From positions 38,002,778 through 38,066,777 of the forward strand of contig OX438744.1 of the NCBI GenBank assembly GCA_949316235.1: DNA of 64,000 bases, in the 5' to 3' direction. The notes beneath the pieces were generated by a model, which worked only from the letters and a program-made list of their open reading frames with translations, did no database searches and had not been told where the DNA came from. Position numbers and translations under genes: made by a program. The stretch comes from Oegoconia quadripuncta (Eukaryota; Arthropoda; Insecta; Lepidoptera; Autostichidae). Below are positions 12,901 to 27,900 of this stretch, in pieces. Every line of letters starts with the position of its first letter. The first letter of the stretch is position 1.

Positions 12901-15900
12901 TTGACCTGGCATTTGCAACTGTTGCTGAGTGATCAGCTGCTGTTGGAGGACTAGTTGTTGCTGAGCCAGCATTTGTTTCTGCATGTTCAGTTGTTGTTGA
13001 GCCTGGGCCATTTGCTGTTGTGCCTGCGCCACTTGTTGTTGCTGACTTAATATCATCGGGTCCACTGCGGTGAGTATATTCGGTTGCATATACTGTTGTT
13101 GTTGACAACTCTGAGCTTGTTGCATCTGCGCACCGATTAAATTCTGCATTTTCTGATGAAACTCCTGCTCCTGATTATGTTGTTCTATTAACTCTTGTTG
13201 TTGAATTTGCTGGATCTGTTGAGTTTGTTGCTGTTGCGCCTCGGATTCGGATTCCTTTCTAGATTGCAATGTCTCCGGCCTATGTATGATTTGAGCTAGG
13301 ATATTCTGTAGGTTTTGAAGTGACGGGTCTAGAATTTGTCCTGTAACAAGATTCGTTTGCGGTGCTATGCTCTCCTGCGCGACTATTTGTTCCTCATACT
13401 GTTTCTGCTGTATCGCCGCCGCCTGCTGCGCAATTATATTCTGCTGTTGCTGAATTATTTGCTGCTGCAACACTTGATTCTGATTACTAAAGTCATTTAT
13501 AGCTAGCTGTTGATTTAACATTACGTTCGGCTGGAGTTGGATTTGCGAGGGATTCTGTTCTAGTATTTGTGCTTGCTGCTCTATTATTTGTCCTTGGACG
13601 GTTTGCTCGAGTATTTGTTGTTGATTTAGGAGATTCTGCTCCATCATCTGTTGTTTATAGTTCTGTTCGAGGAATACCTGCTGTTGTTGGAGGATCTGTT
13701 GGTCGGTGGTGAGAGAGGGGGACATCCGGGCCTGGATGAGGTTGTGCTGGAGAATTTTCATTGCTTTCTCCTCAGTGTTAAGGTGGTGGATCTGATGGTG
13801 GAGCAACTGTTGTTGGGCTTGGAGGAATTGGGACTGTTGGTCGAGCCTGTAAGGAAAGAAATGGCTTAAAGTGAGAGTTTTGTCTTAAGCGGTAAAGTTA
13901 ATACATGGTATAAAATATGGAACAATAAACGATCAAAGAATGAGCTAATTGGTTGTGGATGGTGCCTTAATCCCACACTTACTGGACGGCAGTCAGCGCA
14001 GGTGGTGAACCCACCCCGTTGAGTAGACCCGCCTTCACCTGGTCAACTGGGCCCGCCTGCTGTTGGTTTTGTATCATTTTCACCTGTAACACAAATAGCT
14101 AGTGAAATTTCAGGCAGGGTGAAAATACTTCCCTGACAATTCATCTGTAACCAACTTTTCTTTAGAGCAGTTGCAGATGTCTATGGGTACTTCAAGATTG
14201 CTATCCATCACATGGGCTGCTTGTTCTTTATCAAGGATTCATAATTTTTTAGCGCCTAACAACCGTATCCGTGGCTGTAAACAACATAAAGTTTACAAAA
14301 TGCAAGTCGCGGGTAACGTATTTGAACTAGATAAGGTAACAGTCTCAACGGCGTGAGATATATTTCATTTTGTTTCTTCTTAAAAATCTAGGTAACGTAA
14401 CGAAAATGACACGAAACACGGTTCACCTTCCGAAAAGCACACGTGTAGATGTTATCGGCGTAAAGTAAATTTTCTTATATTACGCATAACAGGTTGCTTG
14501 ACCGCTATAACATCTGATGTTACGTAATATGAGGCCGAAGGTGGAAGCGCACTCACCTGGACCCTCGCAACTCATTTAGGGGATTTTATCTCTAACAGCA
14601 GAAACATAATAATACTATCAACATTGACGCTAGACGGCAGACTTAGATAAAAAAATTGTGAACGCTAGCCGGGAAAGAACCTGTGACCTCCGTTTGTTTT
14701 TCATCTTACGTTGTTTACATTACGCTACGGAGGCAATTTCGGCCCTTAGATGCCTTTTACGCCATCTACGGGAATAGAAGAGTTAGTTCAATTCTTTTAC
14801 ACGCAGGCAACTAGACAGTGGTCAGTAATTTAGAGTGGTAAGATGTATGAACAGCTTGAGCATGTTGCAACGTACTGTGGAGAATAGAACCAATAATCGG
14901 CCACTGCGCAGGAGTCCACGACACAACGTGTGCAGATAGATCTAGTTTTCAACATAAAAGTGCCTATGCCTTCTTCAAGTAATGCAGCCGATGTGTTTGA
15001 TAGATGTGAAAATCTAGCTCTGTGACCCTTATAGCTTTACGTTTAACTAACCTGCCTCAACTGCTGCTCTAGAAGCAGCTGCTGCTGCCGGTTCTGTTCG
15101 TTTATCAGCTCCTGGTTGAACAGCATTTGTGCTTTCTTCTCGCCCCTCTCCCTGAAGACCAACAGAAACAGCTACGTTCAATTATACAGCCATGAACATA
15201 TACGTGACATTGTGGCCCCTACACTTGCAAGAAGTTATCTATGGAACAGATGAGTTTTAATTATAACTTCTAATACAGAACTGAGTAAATAACTATTATG
15301 GTGATAGAACGGTTAGTACGCGCGTACCTTAGCTTCTTAATACCTTGCCTGCTATATTAGAATCGAGACCAAGAAAGGCAGATTCGCCAAACTACTAAAA
15401 AAAAATTCTTGTTAGATTGTAACTTATGGGGGAGGGTAATTTATAGCTTTTTGTGAGAACTGAATTCCCACAGACCGACTATGCAAACGGTTTTGTGAGG
15501 CATTGTTTAATTAAGACCACGCGATGGATTTTATACGTTTCATAACACAGAACCCTTACAGAAGTAATAAGTATTGAAACACTAGCTCTCCGGCCTCGTC
15601 TTCAGCCGCCTGGTCTTACTTTATCGTGGAGTAATATTCGTACGTTATCCAGAAGGAATGTAGCGGTTCACCTCAACCGTGTGAGGGTCTCCAATCGTAT
15701 AGGGACGCAGCTTTCTTCAGTAAATACAAAGAGCCCCTAAACATCCCACTGCATGGATATAGGCCTTCTCTCGTATATGAGGGAGTATGAGCTATAGTCC
15801 ACCACGCTGGCCCAATGCTGGTTGGGGACTTCACATGCCTTTGAATTTTTATTTCGCAGGCAAGCAGATTTCCTCACGATATTTTCCTTCACCGTTTAAG

Positions 15901-18900
15901 AGCAGTCGGATAAATGCACATAAAAACTCATTGGTACATGACCTGTCTGGGAATCGAACCCGGACCTCCTATATTGGGATACCGCGTCTTAACCGCTGAG
16001 CTACCGACGCTCGACTTACTTTACTGTAATTACTTTATTTCATATATATTTTTACTGAGTGTTCTCAGTAAACCTGATGTGGTGTACTTCCTTCCCAGAT
16101 TGTTTACATCCATTTGGAACTCTCGATTTACTATTCCAAATTCTTTGTCCATAACCTCCACTTAAAACAAATTACTATATTTTTTCATATATTTTGGCTT
16201 GACTTGATTTTGAATTCAAATTTTAAAAGAATATTTAATTTTCGCGGTCCATGCTACGAAACTTCAACAAGATCCAACAATAAATATACAACCTTACAGG
16301 AACCTATCCCTGGGATAAAAAAGTTTCCTACGTCTTCTCCAGGACATTATCTACTTGTATTTTCAGCCAAAAGGATTTCAGTCGTCTTGCCGTGGATTGA
16401 GCAGTAAACAATCCAAAGGACATTTATAACGTTGGATGTTAGGGTATGTATTTATTTTAATATGTTTTTATGTCAAGCCAATATTAAGATTTGCAATTTA
16501 ATCAGTAGAAAGAGTTCTGTGCCATTTAATTAAAAATACTTATCTAACCTTATCTTTCTGAGAAGTAAGCCTTTGCGAAGTATAAATAACGATTCTAAAA
16601 TTTACTTTCATAACTTACGAAATAAAGTTTAATTGAATTATCTAATCACATATGACTCGATATATAGATAACCAGGCCACTGACACTTGTTATTAAAAAA
16701 TCACATACCACCAAAACACATGTTACCTTCACACAAGTAACCTCCTTTCACAAAAATAACGCCAATTATTTAGAACATAAATAAATACTCATTAATAAAC
16801 ATTTAATACGTAACAAGTTGCGGCCGGCACGCGAGGTCACGGCTGTACCTATTATGATACGGTTTTATTGGATTATTTACTTAGATACGGTTGCCATGGC
16901 GACCGTTTGCGACTTACGCGAGCCGTAAGAAAGAATATAGTTGTGAAAAAAATGCTACGCAAAATTCATGTAACTATAATTGATTAAAAAGTACGCAATT
17001 ACTCTATAAGAGATGTTTTCTAAATTGTTTCAATTGAGAATCGAACCAGGGACCTATTGAGTGGTAGCCCAAGTGTCACATAATTCAGTCAGGCGTCCAC
17101 TTACCAGCGTGTTCGTGTTTGAACCGCAAAACGCACGTGGTCGTCCCAAAATGACTAATTAGTTAAACGACGTCTAAAAGATAACTGCTTCCTTGTTTAA
17201 CCTTAAACGCAGTTAAACATGTGGTAACATTCAGAATAACACATTTTAAGTCTTAATGTTTTTGTGGTACGACTGATAATGTAAAATACCAAATAACGTG
17301 GCAACAAACAGCTGTAAAAGCAAACACAAAGAAGAGTGTAGACTCACCTGTATCTTTAATGAAGAAAACCATAATTCGAACTGTGTTCCGAATTAACACA
17401 CAGCCATATGCTGAAACGGCCACTTTAAAACATACAATTGGCCAAAAACCGACGGGACATAATTATTTGAAACAAGTATTTATATTCGTCCTGATACTTA
17501 TTTGAAACACACCGCTCTATAAAAGAATCACAACGCGTGTTATGCGGGGACACACTAAATCATATTTACAACCTAAAGCTAAATAAACTCTTTTTTATCT
17601 CGGCTTCCTGCGATAAGCTAAGTACCATATTGATAAGGTTACATTGGCGCGAAAAAGTGAATTTCGCTTATTAATTTTTTGTACCTATCTATTTTGTATC
17701 GCGTCATTTCATATACGTATCGAGGAATGATTTTTTTAAAGGTCAAGGTCAAACGCACCAGAAGTGTACGATTTGTACGTAATCAAATTATTTTGAAGTG
17801 GCGACCTTACGACATGTTTGGGATTTTGCATGCTTTTGTATATGGCTGATTTAGGTGATACAATTTATACTATTTTACCAACTAATTTACTTACCCTAAT
17901 CATTGCAAATAAATGTATTCTATTCTATTCTATAGTGATTAGAAACTGACTGCTATACCATAACGTCGCGGGTTCGAATCCCGCTAGGGGCATGTTTACA
18001 GGCATGAATACAGTCATGTCAGATGTGTACCCGAGTTATGGATGTTTTTCATTTATATATTTATTTACAAAAAAAATGTATTTGTATTAACCATCTGGTA
18101 TCCATGATATAAGCATAGTTGGTTAGTGTGGAACTAGATGGCGCTGTGTGCCTGTGGAAAGATATCCACTTCGAAATATAGCAAACCATTCGAAAGATAG
18201 CACTTCGAAATCGGTCAATCGTTTAGGCTACATAAGATAATATAGAAATCTCCGTACATACCCACATACATACACTCGAAAAACATTACCCTCCTCCTTG
18301 GGCAGTCGGGTAAAAAATTATAATAATACCGTTGAATCGATTAAAAGAAGGGAATATAGTGAATGGCATGTGGAAATTATGAGAAATAGATGTATTTCGA
18401 AATTGACTAGTTACTTAAATTCTTTACAATATTGCATGTAACAGAAACAAAATTATGTTTGGGCAAAGCGTCAAAAAAGAAAATAAATTACATCAATTGT
18501 CAATCGCTCGCAGGTAACGCCACAGGGCATGCATATAACCAACACTTTTAATAATATCATATCAATAAATGGAAACACGGAGAGGCCTGCAGGTTGAATT
18601 AGCAGTGTTATGATAGTGCTAATTATTATAGTGATCTTAACAATTCAAAATTTGTTTACCTTTCAATGTCGTCTGAAAACACCAAAGCAAACTAACCATA
18701 TTCAAAACCGCATGTCAATGAAAACCAATTCGCACAACACTATCCAAACACGTTACAAAACCAATGTCAAAACCTATTACACTGCTCAAATCAACCACAG
18801 CTGTCAGAGTCGATAGACACAGATTAAAAATCTTTTTTTTTTTTTCAGCTACGTTTACGTGGTCTGAAAGGCGAGGGCTTAATGCTGCGTGTAAGGATGG

Positions 18901-21900
18901 CGTCATTAGAATTAATCGAGCGCGATCAACCGACGAAAAAGGCATTCCAATTATTCGAGTATTATGCGAAAGGGTGTCAAGATTGCAATCATTTTGTAAT
19001 CGCTGAAATTGTTTCCTTTTGATAAAATTATATGTACTGTACGGATTACATAACAAATAAACGCTTATTCTATCTATCTATCTACATACTGGTATGGGAA
19101 TATAATAACAAAAAGACGTACTATATAGCATACTTATGTATTTTAAATAAATAAGTTACATTCGGACGAAACATTAGAGGGGAACAAGGATTTCAAGGTT
19201 TGTGGCATACCTACTGTCTAGTTTCTCAAAATGGCAGCCAATATGAATTGAATAGATGACTGTCGGCTATGATATCATACACTATAGTTGGACATGTTTG
19301 CTTATTTAAATATATATTAAATTGTACCAATATTTGACATAAATGTAACAATGCTTACATTTATTATTTACTCCAAACATAATTTATAGTTTGTTTATTT
19401 TAAGTTTTAACAACATTGTCATGAAAATAGTTACCTATTTTATTATTTCTGTAATTCTATATCTCGAAGTGGGCAGGCATTTAATATTATTATTGACAAT
19501 ACAATACAATACAATACAAATACTCTTTATTGCGCAAAATAATTTACAATAATTTTGATGATAACAATAGAACACAATTAGGCGGTCTTATCACTAAAAG
19601 CGATCTCTTCCAGACAACCCACAGCACGTGACAAATGACGTTTATTTTAATCTTTATAAGTTTATAAAATTGCATGTATGACATGACATTGGGGTCTAAA
19701 TAAATCTAACCAAATATGAATCATCCAATACGTATTTTTAAAAGGAGACAGAGGTTAACTATCAAAAATATTTATGAAACTGATTGTCCACATTATCTCC
19801 GAAGTATTGTAATAAATTAATTCTGAAACAATATCGAAAGCGAGTGAAACCGTCTCGCTACGTCGCCGCGTCGCGTGACCGAACAATGTTCGCGTTCACG
19901 ACATTTGTGTATTTTTGTACGTTGAATATTCATTGGCTTCACTTCTACACTTATTATAGACGTCGGCTTGTTTTATTACAACTTTGAAAGAAATGAGCCA
20001 TTACGAGTCAGCTATAATAACAGAATTATTTTATAGTTTGCTAATAATTGGCCAACAAATATATCGAAATAAAAACAATAATAAATAAATTGAAATCTCT
20101 ACCGACAAGAGCATGGCTCTAAGTAAGATGATGATGATGAATAATTGGACATAATACGATGTAAAAATTGGCTTAAACAACTCACAATTCTATATTTAGA
20201 TAGCAATTAACTTCAAAACCAGGCTATGGTAAATAAAACCATTGTGACGGAGCTGAGGTAATATTCAAGATTTGTGGAAAATGTGTAATGATTGATACTA
20301 GACCAAACGTGTAATTACTCCTTCTGATCATTTGTGTTTTGCTAGTTGCCCTCGTCGCGCTCAACTCATGAATAGTAATATATCTTTCCCTTTATCTTTG
20401 CACATACACACAGCGCCATCTAGTTCCACACTAAGCAACTAGGCTTGTATTATGGATATCAGATGGTTGATAAACTACACAAATACATTTTTTTTTTGTA
20501 AATAAATACATAAATAAATGAAAAACATCCATAACTCGGGAACACATGTCTGTATTCATTATACAAACTTATGCCCCTAGCGGGATTCGAACCCGCGACC
20601 TTTTGGTATAGCAGTCAGATTTTTTAACCACTACACCAAACAGGTCGTCTTAATATACATACCTAACATAGCCATACGTAGCATTTGCGCTTTAGTTGTA
20701 TTCTAAAACCCCTATGTTCTTGGATATTTACCTTAGGGAAACGACAAGCACAAATATAGCTCATTCTTCCGTACGGAAAAATGTCGCGCTACAAATAATT
20801 AAAATCCTGTTCGCTTTTCTTCTAGTATTTTAAGTCTGGAACTTTAATTTGTAATGGATGAAACAGTAGAGAGACAGACCAATCGTGATAGTGTTAAACG
20901 ATTATAAGATAAAGTTAATTCTATGATTTATTCGAGAGCATTACACGAGTTGCAACCAACTACATTTTATTCTTGCGACTTACATGTACAAAACCGCAGA
21001 CCAACCACAATACCCCGTAGTGAAATCGGATCCGCGACTTCCAATCTCGTACAATACTTAGTACGGTGGATCTCATTAGCCATTTGTTTTGATTGCGCAC
21101 GAGTGCATCACACCGTCCCGTTAGACGTAGCGCACACGTCTACATAATTAGAAACTCGGGAGTCAGGGCCGCGACCGCGTCGACATTATGCCGCACTTTA
21201 TATGGCCACGTGGTACGGTAGTGCAACTAACATCAACTATATACGATTTTACGATTTATATGTGTAATTTATTTATCCCGCGGGATCTACTCATTTTATC
21301 GGGATAAAATAATAATAAATATTTCGAATACTTCTACCAATATATCTAGTCCCAAACTAGTTAAAGCCCGTACTATGGATACTAGATAACGGATAAATAT
21401 ATAAACAGCCACGACTCGGAATATATAAATATCCTTCGACATACACACGGCGCCATCTAGTTCCACATTAAGCAACTAAGCTTGTATTAAGGATACCAGA
21501 TGGTTGATGTAGGTACTACACAAATACATTTTTTTTGTAAATGAAAACATCCATAACTCGGATACACGCATCCGTATTCATCATACAAACATATTTTATA
21601 ATCGTGAATTCCAGAAAATAACCCCCCATCAAGCTTTGATGGGGGAATTAGTTTAGGTAATATTCATAATTAGCTTCTCGAGTGCAGGTCGAAGTGAATT
21701 CTTTAATTTATTCTGTATTTAAAAACAAATCTTAATTTAACCAATGAGGGCGCCACAGTCGATTATAATATCGCTAAATCGTACACTTAGAAATAGAGTA
21801 TTGTCAAACAGAAGGATAGTGATACTTTAAGGATTTCGTTTCTCATTTAGGACCCATAACCGGGAATATTAAAATGCATTCCAGTTGCACTTTGTCGTAA

Positions 21901-24900
21901 CGATGTACTATTTCGCGCCCTACTTAATGAATATACTGTGACAATAATATGTAATTTGTTAGTAATAACCGGATAGATGTTGCAAAATAGGTTGCTATAA
22001 TCTACATCTACATCTATATAAACTACATCTTACATATTGCAGATTCTAATGTATTTATCTAGTGTATTTTATTATCTAGCTATTGTTTTCCCTTATAGAG
22101 ATACCAGCAGTATATTTCATTGACTCCTGTATACAGGATTTTTTTATTCAGTGCACCAATTTTGATGTAATTTTGACAATTTACTCTCTGGACAAACATA
22201 TGCTTAACATGGAGCTTCGTGACACAGGAAGGCACCTTTCAGAGGAAACACCAGGTACATGTGCTGAATGTGGCCCCCCTTTTTTTTTTTGGGGTACGGG
22301 TTGGTACTTGACCTCAATCACACCTGATGTTAAGTGAAGATGAGGCCGAAGGTGGAAGTGTACTGACCCAGAAACCCCAAGACATTTGGGGGACTGGCTA
22401 TCTTATCTCTGACAACCGGAACACAACAATGCTATTAACACATTGCTGCTTGGCGGCAGATTTAGATAAGATGGTGGTAGCTAGCCAGGCGGACATTTAA
22501 AATGCCCTAACACCAACCAAACCGAGTACTTAAACATGTACCCCGCTGGGGATGGAACCCGCGACCTCCGAATCGTAAACCCAATGTTGTTTACATTGAG
22601 CCACGGAGGCGGTTAAATGATGCATACACGTAATATCCATCGGGCGGCCATTTTTTGCACAAGGTGAGATAAAAACTATTGCTGTCAGGAGAGTACTGTA
22701 ATTTTTAGGAGCAGCGAATTAGATTAGTGGCGATCACAATAGATCTTTGATACAGATATCTATCTAATGACCTGCGACAGCCACATGTGAAACCAACCAG
22801 CCTTGATGTGCCCATGAATATGATCAATTTTTGCTATGACACCAGCAGTAACAGTGCAAGAAAAAAGAAATCAAACAACTCATTTGAATGTTGTATGGAA
22901 CAGCCAATTTCTTGTTGCGCAGTCTCATACCAAAAGTTATTCATATACGTGGATACTTTCATACTTTCGTAATCATTGGAAAAGTATTAGAAAAAACGGG
23001 ATTGATTTTATTTACAAGTTAATTTTAAAAAAAGTGCTTCGAGACACACTTTTACAAATTTTTAAAACCCACAACTGGTTAAATGGCTGGCGTACAAGGC
23101 GACTTCTTTATCAAAATTTTCAAAAGCTGTATTCACTGTCTTGTATAACTGGAGAAAACGTTCCTTTTGACACCCCATTCATCCTCTTACTCTCAATATT
23201 CGCACCGTTTCATCCTGACATTGATTCATTGTACACGAGCGATCGAAAATACATTCCCAGTGCTAAAATATCTTGGATTGAAGAATAAATGAAGCGAAAA
23301 TGTTTATGTTAAAATGTATTAAAATGCCGTAGAATGACGGAGATTCAATGCAAAAACAATCTAAAAAAACATGGAAAATAATTACAGCAAAATGTAAAAC
23401 CTTTGCCACCTTTCTCGATCAGCTTGATGCCTCATTTACACCATATAGCGGACTGGAGCGTTAAATCGGACTGAGCTCGCCAATGCTTCTCATAACGTGC
23501 GTTGAATAGAGTTCAGTGCACCACAGCGGTCAAGTACCCGCGAAGTTTAAACACTTCATGAGCTGACGTCATATAACGATTTATGGTTATCGCCTATTTT
23601 ATTGGTTCGGTATCAAATCAGCATCGCCACGATTCGACGTCAGAGACGACGGCGCACGAATTGACAGTTCGCTATCTCAATAAAATAAACAAAATCTTTA
23701 TTTTGTAGGTACACAGGGTACACTTAAAATAGTCAGTGCTACTGCTTGTTCAAAAAGCAACTTTCCCATGAGAAGAACAAGCAAGAAACTCGAAGGGTTG
23801 CTGTTTTAAAACTGGTTATACTGATTATGAAAAAGCCTGGTATGCGAATCGAGTTGGTTACGTCCAAGGATGATTATCATCCATTTATCAGACTATTTAG
23901 TCTGATAATTTATAACATGCTTTCTTAATATGTTTCTGTTTCATATTATCTTTATTGAAAGGAAGATTTTGGATATCAACAGAAACGTTATTGAAAAAAC
24001 GTATGCATAGTCCTCTGAATGAATTTTTAGCTAAAGGTCCGAGTGGCTAAATGTCCGGAGGGCTAGACGACCGGGTACTTAACGCCCGGATGGCTGAAAG
24101 TTCGGATAAAATAACATCCGGGTGGTTTGATAATGTTTGATGGGAAATTCTACTTCTTTCTACGGTTACCAATAGCTGTAAATAGAAGTTGTCTCACTCA
24201 CCGATTGAGGCTGATAAGCTGCGACTTGAGGAGCTTGAAGACGATCCTGGCGTCCTCTTCCATGATCAAGCCAGCCTTGGCCATGTCGTTAGCCACTTCC
24301 TCGCAATCGTCGCTCTCCATGTCGAATTCGAATTGTATCGCTTCGTTCTCTTTATGGGTGTACGATCTGTTTGGAAATATTGAATTATTTAAAAAACACG
24401 ACATCACAACTTAACAAGCACCAACAAGTCTTCTTTCTCCTTAAATAATCAACCAGAAGGTTTTCCACCATATTGCAGATCGTCTCTTAGCCAAGGTTAC
24501 TTCTCACCTACTCGAGCATAACTTTGCATTTGTCTGACATTGACAAAACGAAGAACGCGGGTTCGATTCCCAGAGCGGATAAAAGTTTAATATCCCGTTT
24601 GTTTGGTGTTAGGACTATTTTAAATTTCCGCCTGGCCAGCTACCACCATCTTATGATAGCATCGTTGTGTCCAGACTGTTTGAGATAAGATAGTCGTCCT
24701 CACTTCGACCTTCGATTGTAACTATGTATATAATGTCTATCTACAAATATATAAAAAATTAAACCGACTTCAAAAACGTTAGCAAATATATTACTAAATA
24801 CAGTACAAAGCAAAACAACGATCCCACTACTCTAAGGTTTAACGGTAATCCGTTACTGAGATCCTGTCACTCTATTCCTAGTCAACATCAGATCCTGAAG

Positions 24901-27900
24901 GTTTAGTTTTTGAAATAGCCACCATGAATCTAAGTGCACCATCTAAATGTATAAAAAAAAAACAAAAATCACGGAAGCGGTTACCGTTTCTTAGGGTCGA
25001 TGATCTTGAGCCGGAACTGTATCTTGGTGATATCCGAGGAGGTGACCAGATCGCGACCCACTATCTCCAGCCGCAGACCAATATCCTCGCCGAAGAACTC
25101 GTGATTTAGCAGATCCTTCACTTTAGGTCTGTGCAGACAAAATTCATCATCTATAGATGTATAATATAAAACTTGAATCTTAAAATAGTTACAAATATAA
25201 ATTGAAAATATACATTGAGGCTATGATAATATATCATCTACATAAACAATTCAAGTGTTAAAAGGTAAATATCCTCGAAACGACTTTCCTGGTTTCCAAC
25301 AAACATGGCTAAAAAACTTCTCGCAAACAACAGCTTTCGTAATTAATAAAATCGCTTTATATTTCATTTATTCAATCAATCAATCAATCAAAAAATGCTT
25401 TATTTTGTAGGTACACGGGGTACACTTAAAATAGTCAGATTTTACATTTTTTTAAGCTACTGCTTGTTCAAAAGCTACTTTTCCCCTGAGAAGAACAAGT
25501 AAGAAAATCGAGAGATTGCTCTTTTTAAAAAAAGGTTTTTTGTTATTCAGGACTAATTAAAAGTGTTACAATACGAGTTACTCCCTCTGGGATCTGGAAG
25601 CGCTTATGCGAAACTAGGTCCTCCCTACCGCCGAGCAAGGTCGTCGCGAGGTATTAGTAGGTATACCTGCCGCTAACGGCCCCCTAAGGGAGGGGAGTCG
25701 CATATAACCGTCTCGCTGACCCCCAGGTGAGGCGGTATGTGTAAACTATTTACCCGAGAAGAAAAGGGGTCTATGGTTCCACATAGATGATGATACAGTA
25801 GTAAAATTAACGACGGAGCATACCTGTCTCCCTTATCCGGCCTGATGCACGACTCGATGATATCCTTCACCTCCGGGATCGTGACCTTATCTAAGCTCTG
25901 CGGCTTGACGCCCTACACAGAAAATTAAAAATAAAATTTTACATTTTTATTAAGCTAAATAAACTCTTTCTTTACATATCACACATGAGAGATAATAGAT
26001 AAGTGAAATTCATTTGAAAACAACCGGCACCGACTATCGAACCCTGCGAAGCACAAAAACACTCGTATGAAAATATCACTAGTGGTCACCCATCTGACGA
26101 CTAACCGCGCCAGACGTTTGCTTAACTTCGATTGAAAACGGTAACAGCGACTAAAGGCCGTTTACTTACAGCGAAGAATAGCGGTGTGCCTTTGTTTGTG
26201 CTTACTGAAGGTAGACGGTGCCCTACGTGACTGTATTGCTACCTTGGACCCCATACTAATTAAAGAAAGAAATAGGGTTTGTAAGTGGGAAAACGATGTT
26301 TGCCACTTATCCCCTCGGCAAGTGGGAGTACAGCCAATGAAATGCAAAGCGGCACTGACGACCAGAGGTCAGTAGCAATGCCGCCTCCACCACGCACCTC
26401 CCATTGTAACTCCTATAAGCTAGGATCGACAGTGCTACTCGACATGCGACATGGCGCCTACTGAAGGTAGACGGTGCCCTACATGACTCTATTGCTACCT
26501 TGGATTTTAAGAACGAATTAGGGTGTGTAAGTAAGAAAAGAGGTTTTCGACTTTCTCCCTTGGCAAATGGGAGTGTAGCCAATGAAATTTAACATGGCAC
26601 TAAGACCATCCCTATAGGGAAGGAGGTCGAGTGAAGCTCGGCCTTCTGCTTTCGTATACACCACGGGCGGCGCCTAGAAGGTCAAACCCTCCACCTTCCC
26701 ATGGCCCTATCAAGAGCATCATCATCTTGCAGAAGGTAAGTGGCTGTGAGAGTGACTGACCGAGACTACTTTCTTGTATATCTGCGCGGGCCCGCTGCAC
26801 TCGCTGTAGGGGTACTCCCCGGTGGCCATTTCCAGCATGCACATGCCGAACGCGTACACGTCCACTGACTCGTCGTAGTGCTCCTCGTACATCTCCGGCG
26901 CCATGAACTCGGGCGTACCTGCACAAACACAACTTATGTGACAAGTCTGTATAGGTAAATAGCGAGTTATGTATTTGTTTCACTTGAATGAGTTACATTT
27001 TCTGTTACATTAGTTTGTTTCACTTTATAGTATGTTTATAATTGTATATCAACATACTTGGTTTTTTATTCATTATCTAAATGTTATATGGTTGTTCAGA
27101 CCATTAAACCGAACAACTCTCACTGTGGGATCAACTCTGAAAACGAGAAAAAATCAGCTGTTTCATACAATTTCAGTGGATATTGGAACTTTAGATGAAA
27201 CAGCTGATTTTAATTTTCGATTCAGGGCTGTCGAATTCACCGTTTACTAATTTAGATAAATTGGTATATCTCCAGGGAAAGAAAATGATGTATTCATAGT
27301 TAATTCGCTTACACTTAAATTGAAAATACCTTATGTTTTTTGAATTGCTTAAATTGTCGATGCATTCGTCGATTTAACAGCAATGCAAACTAGATTAGCA
27401 ACCAATATTATACCTAGGTGTAATGTATTGTAGGACTCAAGACTAGTTTAAATATAAGAAACTCGAGATGATGCTGAAGAGCTTTTATAACCGAACTAGG
27501 AAAACTAATTGACAAAAGGTTGTCTCGCGAAGCTGCCAGTCACCAATACTAGGTCTCTAATTACTATTTAGCATATCTTTCCAATAATGCTTGTGACCGA
27601 CTTGACGCTCGCCTGCCTCTCCAGGGTAGGCTCGACCTATCGGCCCATCACACCTGGACGTGACATGGGCCGACAGCTCGAGCTGAAACGAGCGGCGTGG
27701 ACAACATCGTCGGATTGGCCATTGCTAAGACATCGACTCGCCCGTCTCCAACCCAGGGACGAAGCAGGAAGACCCAACGCTGCTATAACGTGGCCATTAC
27801 CACGATTTTCATGTCTTTTATTTTCATTCAGGATTTCATTTTATACACCCAAAAAACATGCTAATGGTCACTGACCTATGACAGATTTGGCAAAACTCCT

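Larger units (their letters stand above)
16014..24201. other. Intron between exons 14 and 15, remaining text
   Basis: Between the listed SINEs and LINE ends (16014-17930, 19090-19487, 19626-20394, 20650-21334, 21595-22278, 23290-23687) I see AT-rich DNA without genes. A tRNA-like relic (gaatcgaaccagggacc at 17039) and repeat tails at 18166-18310 are the only hints. Confidence 0.5.

Noticed and set aside
12057..13108. Open frames on both strands inside Wnk exon 17
   Set aside because: They arise from CAG/CAA repeats read in other frames; only the minus-strand frame joins spliced neighbours in phase.
22836..23288. 150-codon frame as a protein-coding gene
   Set aside because: No recognised family, AT-rich composition, overlapping second frame and intronic position; kept only as an unassigned frame.
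27587..27874. 95-codon plus-strand frame, more GC-rich than its surroundings
   Set aside because: No recognisable motif and it runs up to Wnk exon 10 on the opposite strand; more likely repeat remnant than gene.
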